From positions 42,399 to 97,344 of the forward strand of contig CADBJW010000023.1 of NCBI GenBank assembly GCA_902795135.1: 54,946 bases of DNA. The letters run 5' to 3'. The first letter of the stretch is position 1. Every line of letters starts with the position of its first letter. Source of the stretch: an uncultured Eubacteriales bacterium (GTDB taxonomy: Bacteria; Bacillota; Clostridia; Peptostreptococcales; Anaerovoracaceae). This document shows, one piece after another, positions 1 through 9,344 of the stretch. The position numbers and the translations under genes are program-made. The notes under the pieces were generated by a model. It was not told the origin of the DNA. It ran no database searches and saw nothing but the letters and a program-made list of their open reading frames with translations.

Positions 1-2
1 AA

Positions 3-191
3 CGACAGATTGAACAAGACAAAGCTACTTCCGTTTCAGCAGACGCTGACTCATATATTATTCAACCCATGGGGTTTGGATACGCTATTTCAGAATCCGA
101 TGGAAGCGGGGAAATGACCGTTTGTTATCCGCCAGGGAGTCATCCTACCAGAGAAGAACTCATCCGGTATTATAAAGTGCATCGGAAATAG
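3..191 (+). CDS. C-terminal end of an unidentified protein (partial)
   Basis: An open frame enters from the left edge and ends at TAG 189-191, giving the last 62 residues. The visible part ends REELIRYYKVHRK and has no motif I recognise. A terminator hairpin follows 30 bp later, which supports this as a real gene end. The start and most of the protein lie outside the window, so no function can be given. Confidence 0.55.
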   Translation, partial: RQIEQDKATSVSADADSYIIQPMGFGYAISESDGSGEMTVCYPPGSHPTREELIRYYKVHRK

Positions 192-220
192 CAGTCAGCC
201 CAGAATATAGGTATACTCCA

Positions 221-254
221 AAAGCATCTTCCTGAATGAGGAGGGTGCTTTTTT
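221..254 (+). terminator. Rho-independent terminator after the partial gene
   Basis: AAAGCATCTTCCT pairs with AGGAGGGTGCTTT (with some G-U pairs) and runs into six T residues. It closes the transcription unit that enters from the left edge. Confidence 0.7.
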
Positions 255-255
255 C

Positions 256-511
256 TTCTGGGCCTGGTGTCCCAGTTTTCAGCAAAGACAGAGAAAAATG
301 GGCCAAAGCCTGACGATGCGCTCTGTCTTGGGCAGCGAACCCAAGAGGATTTGTAACGAAGCAATCGAAATCATGCAGGTCGTTACTTTTTTGCAAGAGC
401 AAAGCCTTTGCAAAAGGCTTCCTGGAGAAGACACGGCACAGAAAATGACTCGATTGATCAATTCTGTGCCGTGCGGCACAAAAATTCAAACATTCGCAAA
501 ATAATGGGACA
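256..511 (+). repeat. Structured repeat R, copy 1 (candidate structured RNA)
   Basis: This is one of two near-identical copies of about 256 bp; the other is at 18462-18719. They flank the glycine-reductase island in the same orientation. The outer arms TGTCCCA (268-274) and TGGGACA (505-511) pair and enclose several nested hairpins, described under copy 2. Short open frames exist on both strands but none resembles a known protein, and the base-pairing is far more striking. It is either a structured RNA or a non-autonomous repeat element. I cannot match it to a known RNA family by eye. Confidence 0.6.
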
Positions 512-547
512 TGAAAACAAGACCCGTTAAATAGGTCCTGTTTTCAT
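511..547 (-). terminator. Terminator of the ykvI-nitrilase operon
   Basis: ATGAAAACAAGACC (511-524) pairs with GGTCCTGTTTTCAT (534-547). It lies just past the stop of the minus-strand nitrilase and abuts the end of repeat R copy 1. In the minus-strand reading the 3' arm carries a short T-rich run. Confidence 0.6.
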
Positions 548-561
548 TGCTCGTACTCTCT

Positions 562-1416
562 TTACTTTAGAGATGAACTACTTTTGTCTTTACAAATACC
601 ATTCATAGTTTCTGAATACAATTTGTATGTGTCTTCGGCGAACAGTGTAAAGAAATCATTATATGCAGGATATGTCTTCCTGCGGTCTTGACTCAAATCA
701 ATCGTATGAATCAGTATCTCTTCATGCTTGCTTGAAGCCAAAGCTGTAACATTTCCGTATTGATCTGAGAAAAGGCTGCGTCCAGGGTAATTGTCAGTGA
801 AATTGTTAACCCCGGCAACGTGCATGGAATTCTGCACCGCAATAGCGATGATATCCTTTTCCATAAGCTCGACATCCATAAAGGCAGAAGAAACGAGAGT
901 AAGTTCTGCCCCCTTTAATGCAAGTATTCTGGCCGGCTCAGGAAATTCCATTTCATAACACGTCAGCAAGCCAAGCTTTCCGAATTTCGTATCGATTACA
1001 TTAAAGCCATCACCAGGAGTTACTCTGCCAATATCCTCGATCCAAATGTACGTTTTACGATGATTTGCAATCAAATCACCCTTATCATCTATCATCATAA
1101 AAGAAATGTACAAGCTCTTCGTATCAGGATCGATTTCCGGATACCCAATGGCAATGTGGATGCTATATTCGATTGCCTTCTTCTTTAAGGTCTGAAACAG
1201 AGTTCCATCCTTTGGTTCTGCGAGTTCAAACAGCTCTTCTTTAGAGCAGTCATACCCACTATAGAACAATTCTGGAAAAACAATAATATCAGCTTTCTCG
1301 TCAGCGATATCGTCGATAACACCCATTGCGGTTTTAAGATTTCTTTCCTTATCGCCATTGATTGCAGTCACTTGTGCTAACGCGATTTTTACTTTTCTGT
1401 TTTCACAAGTCTTCAT
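562..1416 (-). CDS. Nitrilase-superfamily carbon-nitrogen hydrolase (1)
   Basis: This 284-residue enzyme of the nitrilase/amidase superfamily hydrolyses a C-N bond in an amide, N-carbamoyl compound or nitrile. The Glu-Lys-Cys triad is visible: Glu in FPELF, Lys in NHRKTY, Cys in LTCYEMEFPEPAR. The start overlaps the stop of the upstream transporter gene, so the two are translationally coupled and probably work on one imported substrate. It is a paralogue of the nitrilase at 12024, with the same CYE.E.PEPAR signature. The family includes N-carbamoyl-amino-acid amidohydrolases, so release of glycine, sarcosine or a similar product for the adjacent reductase is a reasonable inference. The actual substrate cannot be read from sequence. 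Confidence 0.85.
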   Translation of the reverse strand: MKTCENRKVKIALAQVTAINGDKERNLKTAMGVIDDIADEKADIIVFPELFYSGYDCSKEELFELAEPKDGTLFQTLKKKAIEYSIHIAIGYPEIDPDTKSLYISFMMIDDKGDLIANHRKTYIWIEDIGRVTPGDGFNVIDTKFGKLGLLTCYEMEFPEPARILALKGAELTLVSSAFMDVELMEKDIIAIAVQNSMHVAGVNNFTDNYPGRSLFSDQYGNVTALASSKHEEILIHTIDLSQDRRKTYPAYNDFFTLFAEDTYKLYSETMNGICKDKSSSSLK

Positions 1417-2534
1417 GCTACCACTTCTCCGTTCTGATTCTTATTAGCAATCGTTCTTCTAATGAACTTGACAATTACAAAGATAATAATCAGACCGCCA
1501 AGGTAACCATTCAGTACATAGATGATGTTGATGAGGCGATCGAATGGAACAGCAAGACCGATGAAGCAACCTACCGCGGCCGCAACCAGAATGATAATCT
1601 TGCCTTTTGTTGTGGTGTCATCTACGAAAGGTGCTGTGGCAGTCCACAGAAGCGGAACAGCACTGGAGTAGATGGCCAACATGATGATAATTGCGAAGAT
1701 TACTGAGAATGTTGGGCTCAGTTTCAGTGCCAATGCAAGCATTGGAACCTGTGCACCGGTAATGTCCTCCAAATTCAGGAGCAGGGCCATGCAAACGATA
1801 ACCGCTGTTCCCATGAATACGAATGCACCAAGAACCTGTCCCCAAACAGCTTCTTTCTTTGAATTCAGCGTCTTTCCAAGGGATGCCAGGAATGGCGCAT
1901 ACCACAGAAGACCGAAACCTACATAAGAGTAAGCTGCCAACCACCATGTGCTAGAAGCTTTCAGAACCGTACCTTCTTCCAAGGCCTGATCCAGAGTCTG
2001 CAGACTCGATTCGAGACTGTCGCCTCTAAACAGTGCAGGAATCGCAATGATCAAAACGATTAAAATGATACAAGGACCGATTTTACCAATAACATTTACA
2101 ACTCCCTTTAAGCCAAAGATTACAGTTAGACCTGCTGCGATACAGAGCAGGATTCCGCCGACTGCATATGGCGCATGGAAGTACTGATTGAATGTAGCAC
2201 TTGCCCCACCTACCATTACGACAAACGACATATAAACGAAAAGTGCGGTGAACCAGTCATAAAACTTTCCAATATACTTGCCGCAGTAGTATGTGTAGAT
2301 ATCGCCTCCACGATCAAACTGCTCTCTTTTTCCTGTTGTGATAAATTCCACCAAAATAAGAGCGTCAGCAATGAAGACAGCAACAGCTACGAGGATACCT
2401 TGCAGTCCATAGGATGTGAAGTATTGGAGTATTTCTTGACCAGTCGAGAATCCGGAGCCTATTGCAAAGGCTACGAAGGATCCCATGACGGCAAATACAG
2501 CACCAATACTAAAGGTTTTTGCTTTGTCTGTCAT
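1413..2534 (-). CDS. YkvI-family membrane transporter (1)
   Basis: This 373-residue polytopic membrane protein has about ten hydrophobic helices and resembles the YkvI family (APC/LeuT-like fold, possible amino-acid or amine transport). The N-terminal AIGSGFSTGQEILQYF is nearly repeated in the second YkvI protein at 46406 (LIGAGFASGQELMQYF). I chose the start at 2534 because GGAGG lies nine bases upstream; a longer open frame upstream would run across the sigma-54 promoter. It is first in a two-gene operon with the nitrilase, transcribed away from the CBS-PAS regulator, and is the likely importer of the substrate used by the neighbouring reductase system. Specificity is unknown. Confidence 0.82.
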   Translation of the reverse strand: MTDKAKTFSIGAVFAVMGSFVAFAIGSGFSTGQEILQYFTSYGLQGILVAVAVFIADALILVEFITTGKREQFDRGGDIYTYYCGKYIGKFYDWFTALFVYMSFVVMVGGASATFNQYFHAPYAVGGILLCIAAGLTVIFGLKGVVNVIGKIGPCIILIVLIIAIPALFRGDSLESSLQTLDQALEEGTVLKASSTWWLAAYSYVGFGLLWYAPFLASLGKTLNSKKEAVWGQVLGAFVFMGTAVIVCMALLLNLEDITGAQVPMLALALKLSPTFSVIFAIIIMLAIYSSAVPLLWTATAPFVDDTTTKGKIIILVAAAVGCFIGLAVPFDRLINIIYVLNGYLGGLIIIFVIVKFIRRTIANKNQNGEVVA

Positions 2535-2575
2535 ACTAATACCTCCTTCTTCAGAATAACTTTGCCTTATTAATA

Positions 2576-2592
2576 TGCAAAGAACGAACCAA
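2576..2592 (-). promoter_or_regulatory. Sigma-54 (-24/-12) promoter for ykvI-nitrilase
   Basis: Read on the minus strand the site is TTGGTTCGTTCTTTGCA, with GG and GC exactly ten bases apart as in the consensus TTGGCACGnnnnTTGCA. It lies about 40 bp upstream of the chosen start codon. An inverted repeat AAAACG (2651-2656) / CGTTTT (2668-2673) upstream could be the activator site; that is inference. Confidence 0.75.
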
Positions 2593-2713
2593 TCTACAAA
2601 AAACAGAAGATAGTTTTTTTCTATGGACTGTAAAGGGCACAATATGTTTCAAAACGTAAAAATATGCCGTTTTTAGATTGCTATAGAAAATAGTTATCAG
2701 AATAAAAGTTGTA

Positions 2714-2742
2714 TTGAACATGCATATATGCATAGATATAAT
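2714..2742 (+). promoter_or_regulatory. Sigma-70-type promoter of the CBS-PAS regulator, with palindrome in the spacer
   Basis: TTGAAC (2714-2719) and TATAAT (2737-2742) are separated by 17 bp. The spacer contains the perfect palindrome ATGCATATATGCAT (2720-2733), and further ATGCATA/CGCATA half sites follow before the gene. This could be an autoregulatory operator. Confidence 0.65.
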
Positions 2743-2783
2743 ATGTAAAAATGCATAGAAACGCATAGGAGATGAGGTATTAT

Positions 2784-4595
2784 ATGGATATTTTAGCCTT
2801 AAAGCAAATCATGAAGACACCGCCGAAAGCCCTAAAGGCAGATGACAATATTGAAAGAGCAATCGATTTCTTTTTCAAAACAGGGGTAGATTTAATCCCG
2901 ATTTATGATGAGCAGGACAACTTTATGGGAATCGTTACTCCACATGATATTATCAATCGGTACGCAATGAATAGAAAAATAAAAGGCAGAGTGGAGCAAT
3001 TTATTACTGCAGATAGATGCAGAATAATATCATTACAGGAAGCGGCTGCTGAAATTGATATGGATGAAAGAATTACATGCATCTGTGATGACGGCAAACT
3101 CGTAGGAATAGTCAGAATGGAATACCTGATGGATCAACTCAAATGGACAAATGATATTCTCAAGCAGTTTGAAGACAGGTGCGAAGAGTATGAAGTGATT
3201 TTTAAGAATTACTACGATTCTATATATGACATCGCTGCAGATGGAACGATATTGATGGCAAACCCTGCAACCAAGAGGACCATAGGAATGGATCCTATGG
3301 GAATAATTGGCCGTAACATTAGAGAAATGGAAAAAGATAAGCTATATTTTCCATCTATTTTTGACAGCGTCCTCACTAAGAGAGAGACAATAACGATTGT
3401 TCAGAATATCGAAGCAGACCGTAAGGCAATTGTAACCGGAGTACCTGTTTTCGGTGAAAATGGATCCATTACTAGAGTGATCGCAGCAACGCGTGAAATC
3501 AGCGCGCTAGTAGATAATCTTGAAAAAAGCACTCTAATAAAAGACATGGAAGCTCTTCAGTGGAAACTTCAGGAGATGGAAGAGACCGCTGAAACATATT
3601 TTTCAGAGATAAGAAAACTCCGCAAAGGTAATAAGGAGAAGATTCGAATCAAAACACAAAACAGTGAAATGAAGAGAACGATTGAAATGTGTGAAAAGGT
3701 GGCTATCACAGACAGCAATGTGCTCATTCTGGGTGAGTCAGGAACCGGGAAAGACATGCTTGCTAATTTCATACACAATTTGAGCGGACGTTCTGAAGGC
3801 CCACTTATTAAAATCAATTGCGGAGCCATACCGGAGAGTTTACTGGAGTCAGAACTGTTTGGGTATGAAAAAGGTGCATTTACCGGCGCTAACAAGGATG
3901 GCAAGGTTGGATTGATTGAACTGGCAGACGGCGGGACCCTTTTCCTCAATGAAGTTGGAGAAATGCCGCTCAATTTGCAAGTTGAACTCCTGCAGGTAAT
4001 ACAAGACAAAAAATTTATGAGAGTTGGGGGAAGTAAGGAGGTATTTATAGACATAAGGATTATTTCCGCAACTAACAAGGCGTTGGACATTGCAATAAAG
4101 AATGGGGAATTTCGCGAAGATCTTTACTACAGGCTTAACGTGGTTCCTATTGAAATTCCGGCCTTAAGAGACAGAAGAGAAGATATACCTGGCCTGTCGC
4201 TGAACTTTCTGGAATGCGCGAATAAAAAGTATAAGCGTAACAAGACATTGTCTTCTCACGCCATGAACATGCTGATCAACTATGATTGGCCGGGCAATGT
4301 GCGTGAGTTGGAAAACCTCATAGAACGATTAGTAGTAGTAAGTGAGAATGATACGATTTACCCTTACGACTTCCCGGATAATATCCGGATGATCGATCCG
4401 GTTTACGAACGATCATGGATTGAAAAACGACAAGGCGAAACCCTTAAAGACATGGTCGAGGATTTTGAAAAGGAAATCCTTAAGGACACATACATGAGAT
4501 ACAAAAGCACTATCAAATTGGCAGAAGTCTTAGGTGTAAACCAGTCAACTATTGCGAGGAAAATGAAAAAGTACAATTTGTATTTGGAAGATTGA
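2784..4595 (+). CDS. CBS-PAS sigma-54-dependent transcriptional activator
   Basis: This 603-residue enhancer-binding protein has two CBS domains (about 1-120), a PAS sensor (about 140-240), a coiled-coil linker, an AAA+ domain and a C-terminal Fis-type helix-turn-helix (about 565-600, LAEVLGVNQSTIARKMKKY). The Walker A motif GESGTGKD (about 316) and the sigma-54 contact loop GAFTGA (about 363) are intact. The Walker B motif reads LFLNEV instead of LFLDE, putting Asn at the position of the usual Mg-coordinating Asp (about residue 389). I chose ATG 2784 because GAGGT lies five bases upstream; an ATG at 2772 has no usable spacing. Its position between two sigma-54 promoters (2576 minus, 4603 plus) suggests it activates both ykvI-nitrilase and grdE1-grdB1 in response to a small ligand. 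Confidence 0.88.
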   Translation: MDILALKQIMKTPPKALKADDNIERAIDFFFKTGVDLIPIYDEQDNFMGIVTPHDIINRYAMNRKIKGRVEQFITADRCRIISLQEAAAEIDMDERITCICDDGKLVGIVRMEYLMDQLKWTNDILKQFEDRCEEYEVIFKNYYDSIYDIAADGTILMANPATKRTIGMDPMGIIGRNIREMEKDKLYFPSIFDSVLTKRETITIVQNIEADRKAIVTGVPVFGENGSITRVIAATREISALVDNLEKSTLIKDMEALQWKLQEMEETAETYFSEIRKLRKGNKEKIRIKTQNSEMKRTIEMCEKVAITDSNVLILGESGTGKDMLANFIHNLSGRSEGPLIKINCGAIPESLLESELFGYEKGAFTGANKDGKVGLIELADGGTLFLNEVGEMPLNLQVELLQVIQDKKFMRVGGSKEVFIDIRIISATNKALDIAIKNGEFREDLYYRLNVVPIEIPALRDRREDIPGLSLNFLECANKKYKRNKTLSSHAMNMLINYDWPGNVRELENLIERLVVVSENDTIYPYDFPDNIRMIDPVYERSWIEKRQGETLKDMVEDFEKEILKDTYMRYKSTIKLAEVLGVNQSTIARKMKKYNLYLED

Positions 4596-4602
4596 GACAG
4601 AG

Positions 4603-4619
4603 TTGGCATGTGAATTGCG
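4603..4619 (+). promoter_or_regulatory. Sigma-54 (-24/-12) promoter for grdE1-grdB1
   Basis: TTGGCATGTGAATTGCG has GG and GC ten bases apart and closely matches TTGGCACGnnnnTTGCA. It begins eight bases after the regulator stop, and the expected transcript starts about 28 nt before grdE1, leaving room for its ribosome-binding site. Confidence 0.88.
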
Positions 4620-4657
4620 ATTCATAAATACATACCTATTGAAAGGCAGGTGGATTT

Positions 4658-5929
4658 ATGAAGAACATGAAACTTCAACTTGAATATGTCAGGATCGATG
4701 ATTTGAGATTTGGACAGAAAACCGAGATCCAAGATCATATTCTATATGTTAATAAGGCTGAGGCGATTGCGGAATTATCTTGTAAAGAATTCTCATCGAT
4801 CGATTTGGATATAGCAAATCCAGGCGATTCCGTGCGTATCATCCCAGTCAAGGACGCTATTGAACCGAGAATCAAAGTCGATAGTAAAGGCTTTTTTCCA
4901 GGATTTCTTGATGGATTCGACAGCGTTGGCGAGGGCACGACCAGAGTCCTCCAAGGGTGCTGCGTAATCACAACAGGTAATATCGTATGTTTCCAGGAAG
5001 GCATTATCGATATGTCTGGTCCAGGTGCAGAATACAGCATCTATGCGCATATGCATAACCTGGTTCTGATCGCAGAGCCAGCAGAAGGCCTCTCAGCGGA
5101 AAAACATGAAGAAGCCGTCAGGCTTGCAGGCATTCGGCTTGCTCATTACCTTGCAAAGGCATCGCTCGAAGCAGAAATCGACGATTCAGAAGCTTTTGAA
5201 CTTGCTGAAACTGATGAAAAACTGCCGAGAGTCGCATATGTCAATCTTGTTCTGGCACAGGGATTACTCCATGACAATTATATCTATGGATCCGATGCGA
5301 AACATCTTCAGACAATGTTGATGCACCCTAATGAGATGATGGACGGTGCAATTGTATCCGGAAACTGTGTCACTGCATCTGATAAAAACACCACATATGA
5401 TCACGAAAACAACCCGGTAATCAGAGATCTTTACGCTAGGCATGGGAAAGATCTCACTTTTGCTGGTGTAATTTCATCACCAACATGCACGATGCTTGCT
5501 GAGAAGGAGCGCGGGGTTATGTCCATTGTGTCAAATGCACGGCTTTTGCAGGCAGACGCCATTGTTGTAACGGAAGAAGGCGGCGGCAACCCTGAGGCGG
5601 ACATTATGCTGATTGCCGAGAGAGCAGAAGCTGCAGGGATCAAGACAGTACTGGTGGTTCATGAAAACGCGGGAGATGACGGATCCTCCGAACCTCTGGC
5701 CAATTCCAGTCCGGCAGCAGATGCTGTTGTATCCGCGGGGAATAACAATGAATTTGTTTTGCTTCCACCGATGGACAAGACAATTGGACATCTTGAGGCT
5801 GCAAACGTACTTGCCGGCGGTATCAGTGATGCGTTGAAAGATGATGGCAGTGTTCTGGTAAGGCTAGCAGTAATCATGGACGCAACCAGCAATCTTGGAA
5901 TCACGAATTTGAGAGCAGTTACATATTAA
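4658..5929 (+). CDS. grdE: Glycine/sarcosine/betaine-type reductase component B, proprotein subunit (module 1)
   Basis: This 423-residue GrdE-family proprotein is known in the family to be cleaved into two subunits, leaving a pyruvoyl group that binds the amine substrate as a Schiff base. The cleavage region SGNCVTASDKNTTYDH is present, with the candidate Cys at residue 237. The protein aligns from end to end with GrdE2 at 9392. It is followed 13 bp later by grdB1, its selenoprotein partner. In the family, component B passes the substrate to selenoprotein A (GrdA) as a carboxymethyl-selenoether. Whether this module takes glycine, sarcosine, betaine or another amine cannot be told from sequence, so the symbol is the family name (sarcosine and betaine orthologues are called GrdG and GrdI). 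Confidence 0.9.
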   Translation: MKNMKLQLEYVRIDDLRFGQKTEIQDHILYVNKAEAIAELSCKEFSSIDLDIANPGDSVRIIPVKDAIEPRIKVDSKGFFPGFLDGFDSVGEGTTRVLQGCCVITTGNIVCFQEGIIDMSGPGAEYSIYAHMHNLVLIAEPAEGLSAEKHEEAVRLAGIRLAHYLAKASLEAEIDDSEAFELAETDEKLPRVAYVNLVLAQGLLHDNYIYGSDAKHLQTMLMHPNEMMDGAIVSGNCVTASDKNTTYDHENNPVIRDLYARHGKDLTFAGVISSPTCTMLAEKERGVMSIVSNARLLQADAIVVTEEGGGNPEADIMLIAERAEAAGIKTVLVVHENAGDDGSSEPLANSSPAADAVVSAGNNNEFVLLPPMDKTIGHLEAANVLAGGISDALKDDGSVLVRLAVIMDATSNLGITNLRAVTY

Positions 5930-5942
5930 GGAGAATGAGTAA

Positions 5943-7235
5943 ATGAAAATTGTACACTATATCAATCAGTTTTTTGGTCAGATAGGTGGCGAGGAAAAGG
6001 CAGACTACCCGTTTGAGGTCAGAGAAAAAATCGTAGGCCCGGGGATGATGCTCAATTCACTTCTGGCTGAAGAGAACAGTATCGTTGCAACGATTATCTG
6101 TGGCGACAATTATTTTACAGATCATACAGATGAAGTCAGCGAGAAAATAAAGCAAACGCTGCGGGATTATCAGGCAGACATGCTTGTAGCCGGACCGGCA
6201 TTTAATGCAGGAAGATACGGAATGGCATGCGGCGGCGCCTGCAAAGCGGCCCATGAAATGGGGTTGATCGCTGTTTCAGGAATGTTCGAAGAAAATCCCG
6301 GCCTTGAGCTTTACAGAAAATACGGATATATTTTTCCTACTGTGAATAATGCGCGCGGTATGCGTGACGCAATGAAAACCATTGCAGAATTTATCAATAA
6401 AATAGCTTCAGAAGGTGAACAATACGACTATCTGAAAGAAGGCTACTTCAGACGAGGACTCAGAAAGAATATATGGACAGACAGCAATGGTGCGCATAGG
6501 GCTGTAAATCTGGCTCTGGCAAAAGTCCGCGGAGAGGAATTCGAAACAGAACTGGAAATGCCGAAGTTCAGCCGCGTAGAACCGAGTGCTGCAATTAAAG
6601 ACCTGAGCAAAGCTAAAATCGCGGTTCTGACTACATGCGGGCCTGTTCCTGAGGGCAATCCAGACAGGATCGAAGCCCATGCGGCGACAAAATGGCGCAT
6701 ATATAAAGAGGATGATTTCGGTGAGGATATGACCGGCAGTGAAATCGCTCATGGCGGATACACTCCAGTATTCGGCACGCATAACGGAAACAGAGTCGTT
6801 CCGGTTGACGCGATGAAACGTCTGGCGAAAGAAGGCATTATAGGAGAACTGGATGAGAACATCTACGTCACAGTAGGAAATTCAATGCCTGTAACACGTG
6901 CCGCCGATTTCGGTAAAGAGATTGCACAATCGTTAAAAGACAGCAACGTCCAGGGCGCTATCCTGACCTCCGCATGAGGAACTTGTACGCGTTGCGGTGC
7001 AACGATAGTAAAAGCAATAGATGAAGCGGGAATACCTGTAGTACATCTTTGCACGATTGTACCTATTTCAAAGGCAGTAGGTGCTAACAGAATATATCCT
7101 GCGATTGCTATTCCTCATCCGACAGGATTTCCTGAAGACGATGCTGAAGTAGAAAAGGAAAAAAGGTACGAGCTTGTGAAAAAGGCGGTTGAGACACTTG
7201 CGGTCGATGTGACCGATCAGACTGTTTTCAGTTGA
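5943..7235 (+). CDS. grdB: Component B selenoprotein subunit, module 1 (UGA read as Sec)
   Basis: The frame from ATG 5943 meets TGA at 6975-6977 after 344 codons and then continues in frame for 85 sense codons to TGA 7233-7235. The extension, GTCTRCGATIVKAIDEAGIP onward and ending DVTDQTVFS, is the expected GrdB C-terminus. The in-frame TGA is therefore Sec at residue 345, and the product is 430 residues long. The active motif is U-G-T-C-T-R-C. In the family this Sec subunit works with the pyruvoyl subunit to cleave the C-N bond of the bound amine, releasing ammonia or a methylamine. A standard gene caller would truncate it. GGAG lies nine bases before the start. Confidence 0.93.
6975..7010 (+). 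promoter_or_regulatory. Bacterial SECIS element in grdB1
   Basis: The Sec codon TGA 6975 is followed 12 nt later by the hairpin CGTTGC-GGT-GCAACG, a perfect six-base-pair stem with a GGT loop. Distance and apical G residues fit bacterial SelB-binding SECIS elements. The same 15-mer occurs in grdB2. Confidence 0.8.
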
Positions 7236-7264
7236 TCCATGCGGAATCATGTAAGGAATGACCA

Positions 7265-8263
7265 ATGATCTTGTTTAAAGATATCATCACCCAAAATGAA
7301 AAGATGCTTGAAAATATTGAAAAGGCAAGGATTTATTGTGATAAGAATGTTCCGGTATTGATCTATGGGGAAACGGGAACAGGAAAGGAACTGTTTGCCC
7401 AATCTCTGCATTACGAAGGGAATAGGAAATCTAAACCTTTCATAGCGCAAAACTGCGCAAATATTGGGGAAGGTATTTTCGAGAGCGTTATGTGGGGCGT
7501 TGAGCGCGGAGCGTTTACAGGAGCGGTTGAAGGCGCAGGTCTGTTTGAAACTGCCGACAAGGGAACTCTATTCATAGACGAAATCAATTCCTTACCGCAA
7601 CATCTTCAGGCAAAGCTTTTAAGGGTCATTGAAAATCAGAAGGTTGTCAGGGTTGGCGGCACAAGGCCCCATATGGTAGATGTCAGGCTGATTTTTGCGA
7701 TGAATGATACGCCTGAAAATGTAATTAAAAATAATATAATCCGAACAGATCTGTTCTTCAGACTGTCAGAGTATTCTCTGAGGATGATTCCCCTTCGAGA
7801 CAGGAAGGACGACATACCTCTTTATGTTGAATATTGCATTCAAAAGTATAACCGTGAGAACAACAAGGGCATAAGAGGTGTAACAGATGAGTTATATGAA
7901 ATGATGTTCGATTATCAATGGCCTGGGAATGTCAGAGAACTCATGCATTACATTTCGTTTGCTTGTACGGGTTGTACTTCCGAACTGATCGGAAAAGATG
8001 ACATGCCGGATTTCTTCTTTGACTTCTATGATGATGAGGCGGAGACGGTCAATGTGAATACGGTGGAAGATATTTCTTCGAAAATTGGAATAAATGGGAA
8101 AAGCTACGAAGAACTGATGCAAGTATACAGTGAAGTCGTTCTGCGGATCACACTTGAAAAAGCTAATGGAAATGTGAGCCGAGCCGCAAGAATGCTGAAA
8201 ATGCCAAGACAAACATTGCAACATAGACTCCGAAAGGCAGGGCTGGACAATCAACGGAATTGA
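7265..8263 (+). CDS. Sensor-less sigma-54 activator (AAA+ and HTH only)
   Basis: This 332-residue enhancer-binding protein begins almost directly with the AAA+ domain: Walker A GETGTGKE (about 35), GAFTGA loop (about 81-86), Walker B LFIDE. It ends in a Fis-type helix-turn-helix (about 295-325, VSRAARMLKMPRQTLQHRL). The usual N-terminal sensor domain is missing, as in PspF-type activators, which are controlled by partner proteins or by expression level. It lies 29 bp after grdB1 in the sigma-54-driven transcript. Induction of module 1 would therefore raise its level, and it may then activate the sigma-54 promoter of module 2 at 9345. That cascade is inference. The start has AAGGAA seven bases upstream. 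Confidence 0.85.
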   Translation: MILFKDIITQNEKMLENIEKARIYCDKNVPVLIYGETGTGKELFAQSLHYEGNRKSKPFIAQNCANIGEGIFESVMWGVERGAFTGAVEGAGLFETADKGTLFIDEINSLPQHLQAKLLRVIENQKVVRVGGTRPHMVDVRLIFAMNDTPENVIKNNIIRTDLFFRLSEYSLRMIPLRDRKDDIPLYVEYCIQKYNRENNKGIRGVTDELYEMMFDYQWPGNVRELMHYISFACTGCTSELIGKDDMPDFFFDFYDDEAETVNVNTVEDISSKIGINGKSYEELMQVYSEVVLRITLEKANGNVSRAARMLKMPRQTLQHRLRKAGLDNQRN

Positions 8264-8298
8264 TAGAAGAGAGCCAATCATATGAAGCGAGGTAGTAA

Positions 8299-9210
8299 AT
8301 GGATTTCAAGCAAATAGAAGCTTTTGTAAATGTTGTTGAATATAAGGGGTTTTCAAAGGCTGCGGAGGCTTCATATCTAACACAGCCGACAATAAGCGCA
8401 CATATTAACACTTTGGAAAAAGAACTGGGCACACACCTATTTGACAGAACGGGAAAAGGGGCCACACCAACGCCGGCAGGCAGGCAGTTCTATAATTACG
8501 CATTGACAATGCTGAACACAAGGGAACAAGCAGCTTTTTTAATTAAAGATTTTATTTCTAACATCACTGGAAACATATCTATCGTCACTTCCAGCATACC
8601 AGGCGAATACATGGTCCCGGAATTGATTACACGATTCAATAGAAAATATGAAAACGCTAGGTTTCAGATTACCCAGATGGACAGCGCAGCTGTTGAAGAG
8701 TGGGTACTGAGCCACCGCGCTGAGATTGGTTTTTCTGGGCAAAAGGAAGACAATGGTTTGACCTATTCTCTGTTGATGCAGAATAGTCAGGTTCTTATCA
8801 CACCGAATTCGGAGTATTATGCAAATACATTCGACGAAAGAGCATTATTGAGTGATATTGTCAAAGAGCCGCTCATTATAAGAGAAAGCGGTTCGGGAAC
8901 AAGAAAAAGCCTGGAGAACGCGCTCAGTGAAGAGGGAATACCTGAAAAAGAGCTGAATATAATTGCCGTTATGAATAGTATCGAAGCCATAAAGAATGCG
9001 GTATCAGGAGGGTTAGGTGTTTCCGTGATTCCTAAAATAGCAGCAGATACAGAAATGGATGGTGACCGATATATGACGTTTGATCTTGATTACAGCTTTC
9101 CAAAACGAGATTTTTATCTCGTTTGTAATGACAGAATAACAATGACTCCGACGGCGGAAGCGTTCAGGTATTTTGTTTTAGATTATTTCGGCATTTCAGA
9201 CAGTGTTTGA
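8299..9210 (+). CDS. LysR-family regulator, selenium-metabolism-associated type
   Basis: This 303-residue LysR-type regulator has an N-terminal winged helix-turn-helix (about 1-60, FSKAAEASYLTQPTISAHINTLEKELG) and a periplasmic-binding-protein-like effector domain (about 90-295). It resembles the LysR subgroup that tends to lie next to selenoprotein genes, and its place between two selenoprotein modules supports this. It sits 35 bp after the sensor-less sigma-54 activator, with GAGGT before the start, and is probably in the same transcript. It may tune the locus to selenium supply or to substrate; the ligand is unknown. Confidence 0.82.
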   Translation: MDFKQIEAFVNVVEYKGFSKAAEASYLTQPTISAHINTLEKELGTHLFDRTGKGATPTPAGRQFYNYALTMLNTREQAAFLIKDFISNITGNISIVTSSIPGEYMVPELITRFNRKYENARFQITQMDSAAVEEWVLSHRAEIGFSGQKEDNGLTYSLLMQNSQVLITPNSEYYANTFDERALLSDIVKEPLIIRESGSGTRKSLENALSEEGIPEKELNIIAVMNSIEAIKNAVSGGLGVSVIPKIAADTEMDGDRYMTFDLDYSFPKRDFYLVCNDRITMTPTAEAFRYFVLDYFGISDSV

Positions 9211-9344
9211 AATAATGCTGAAAAATTAACCAAACTGCCCAAAAAACCGAGCGCCTTTTAAAAAATATAAAGAAAGATTACGCCAGATCAAAGATATCCG
9301 ATTGGTATATCAAGAGATATAGATTTTTACAATGGCAAAAAATA

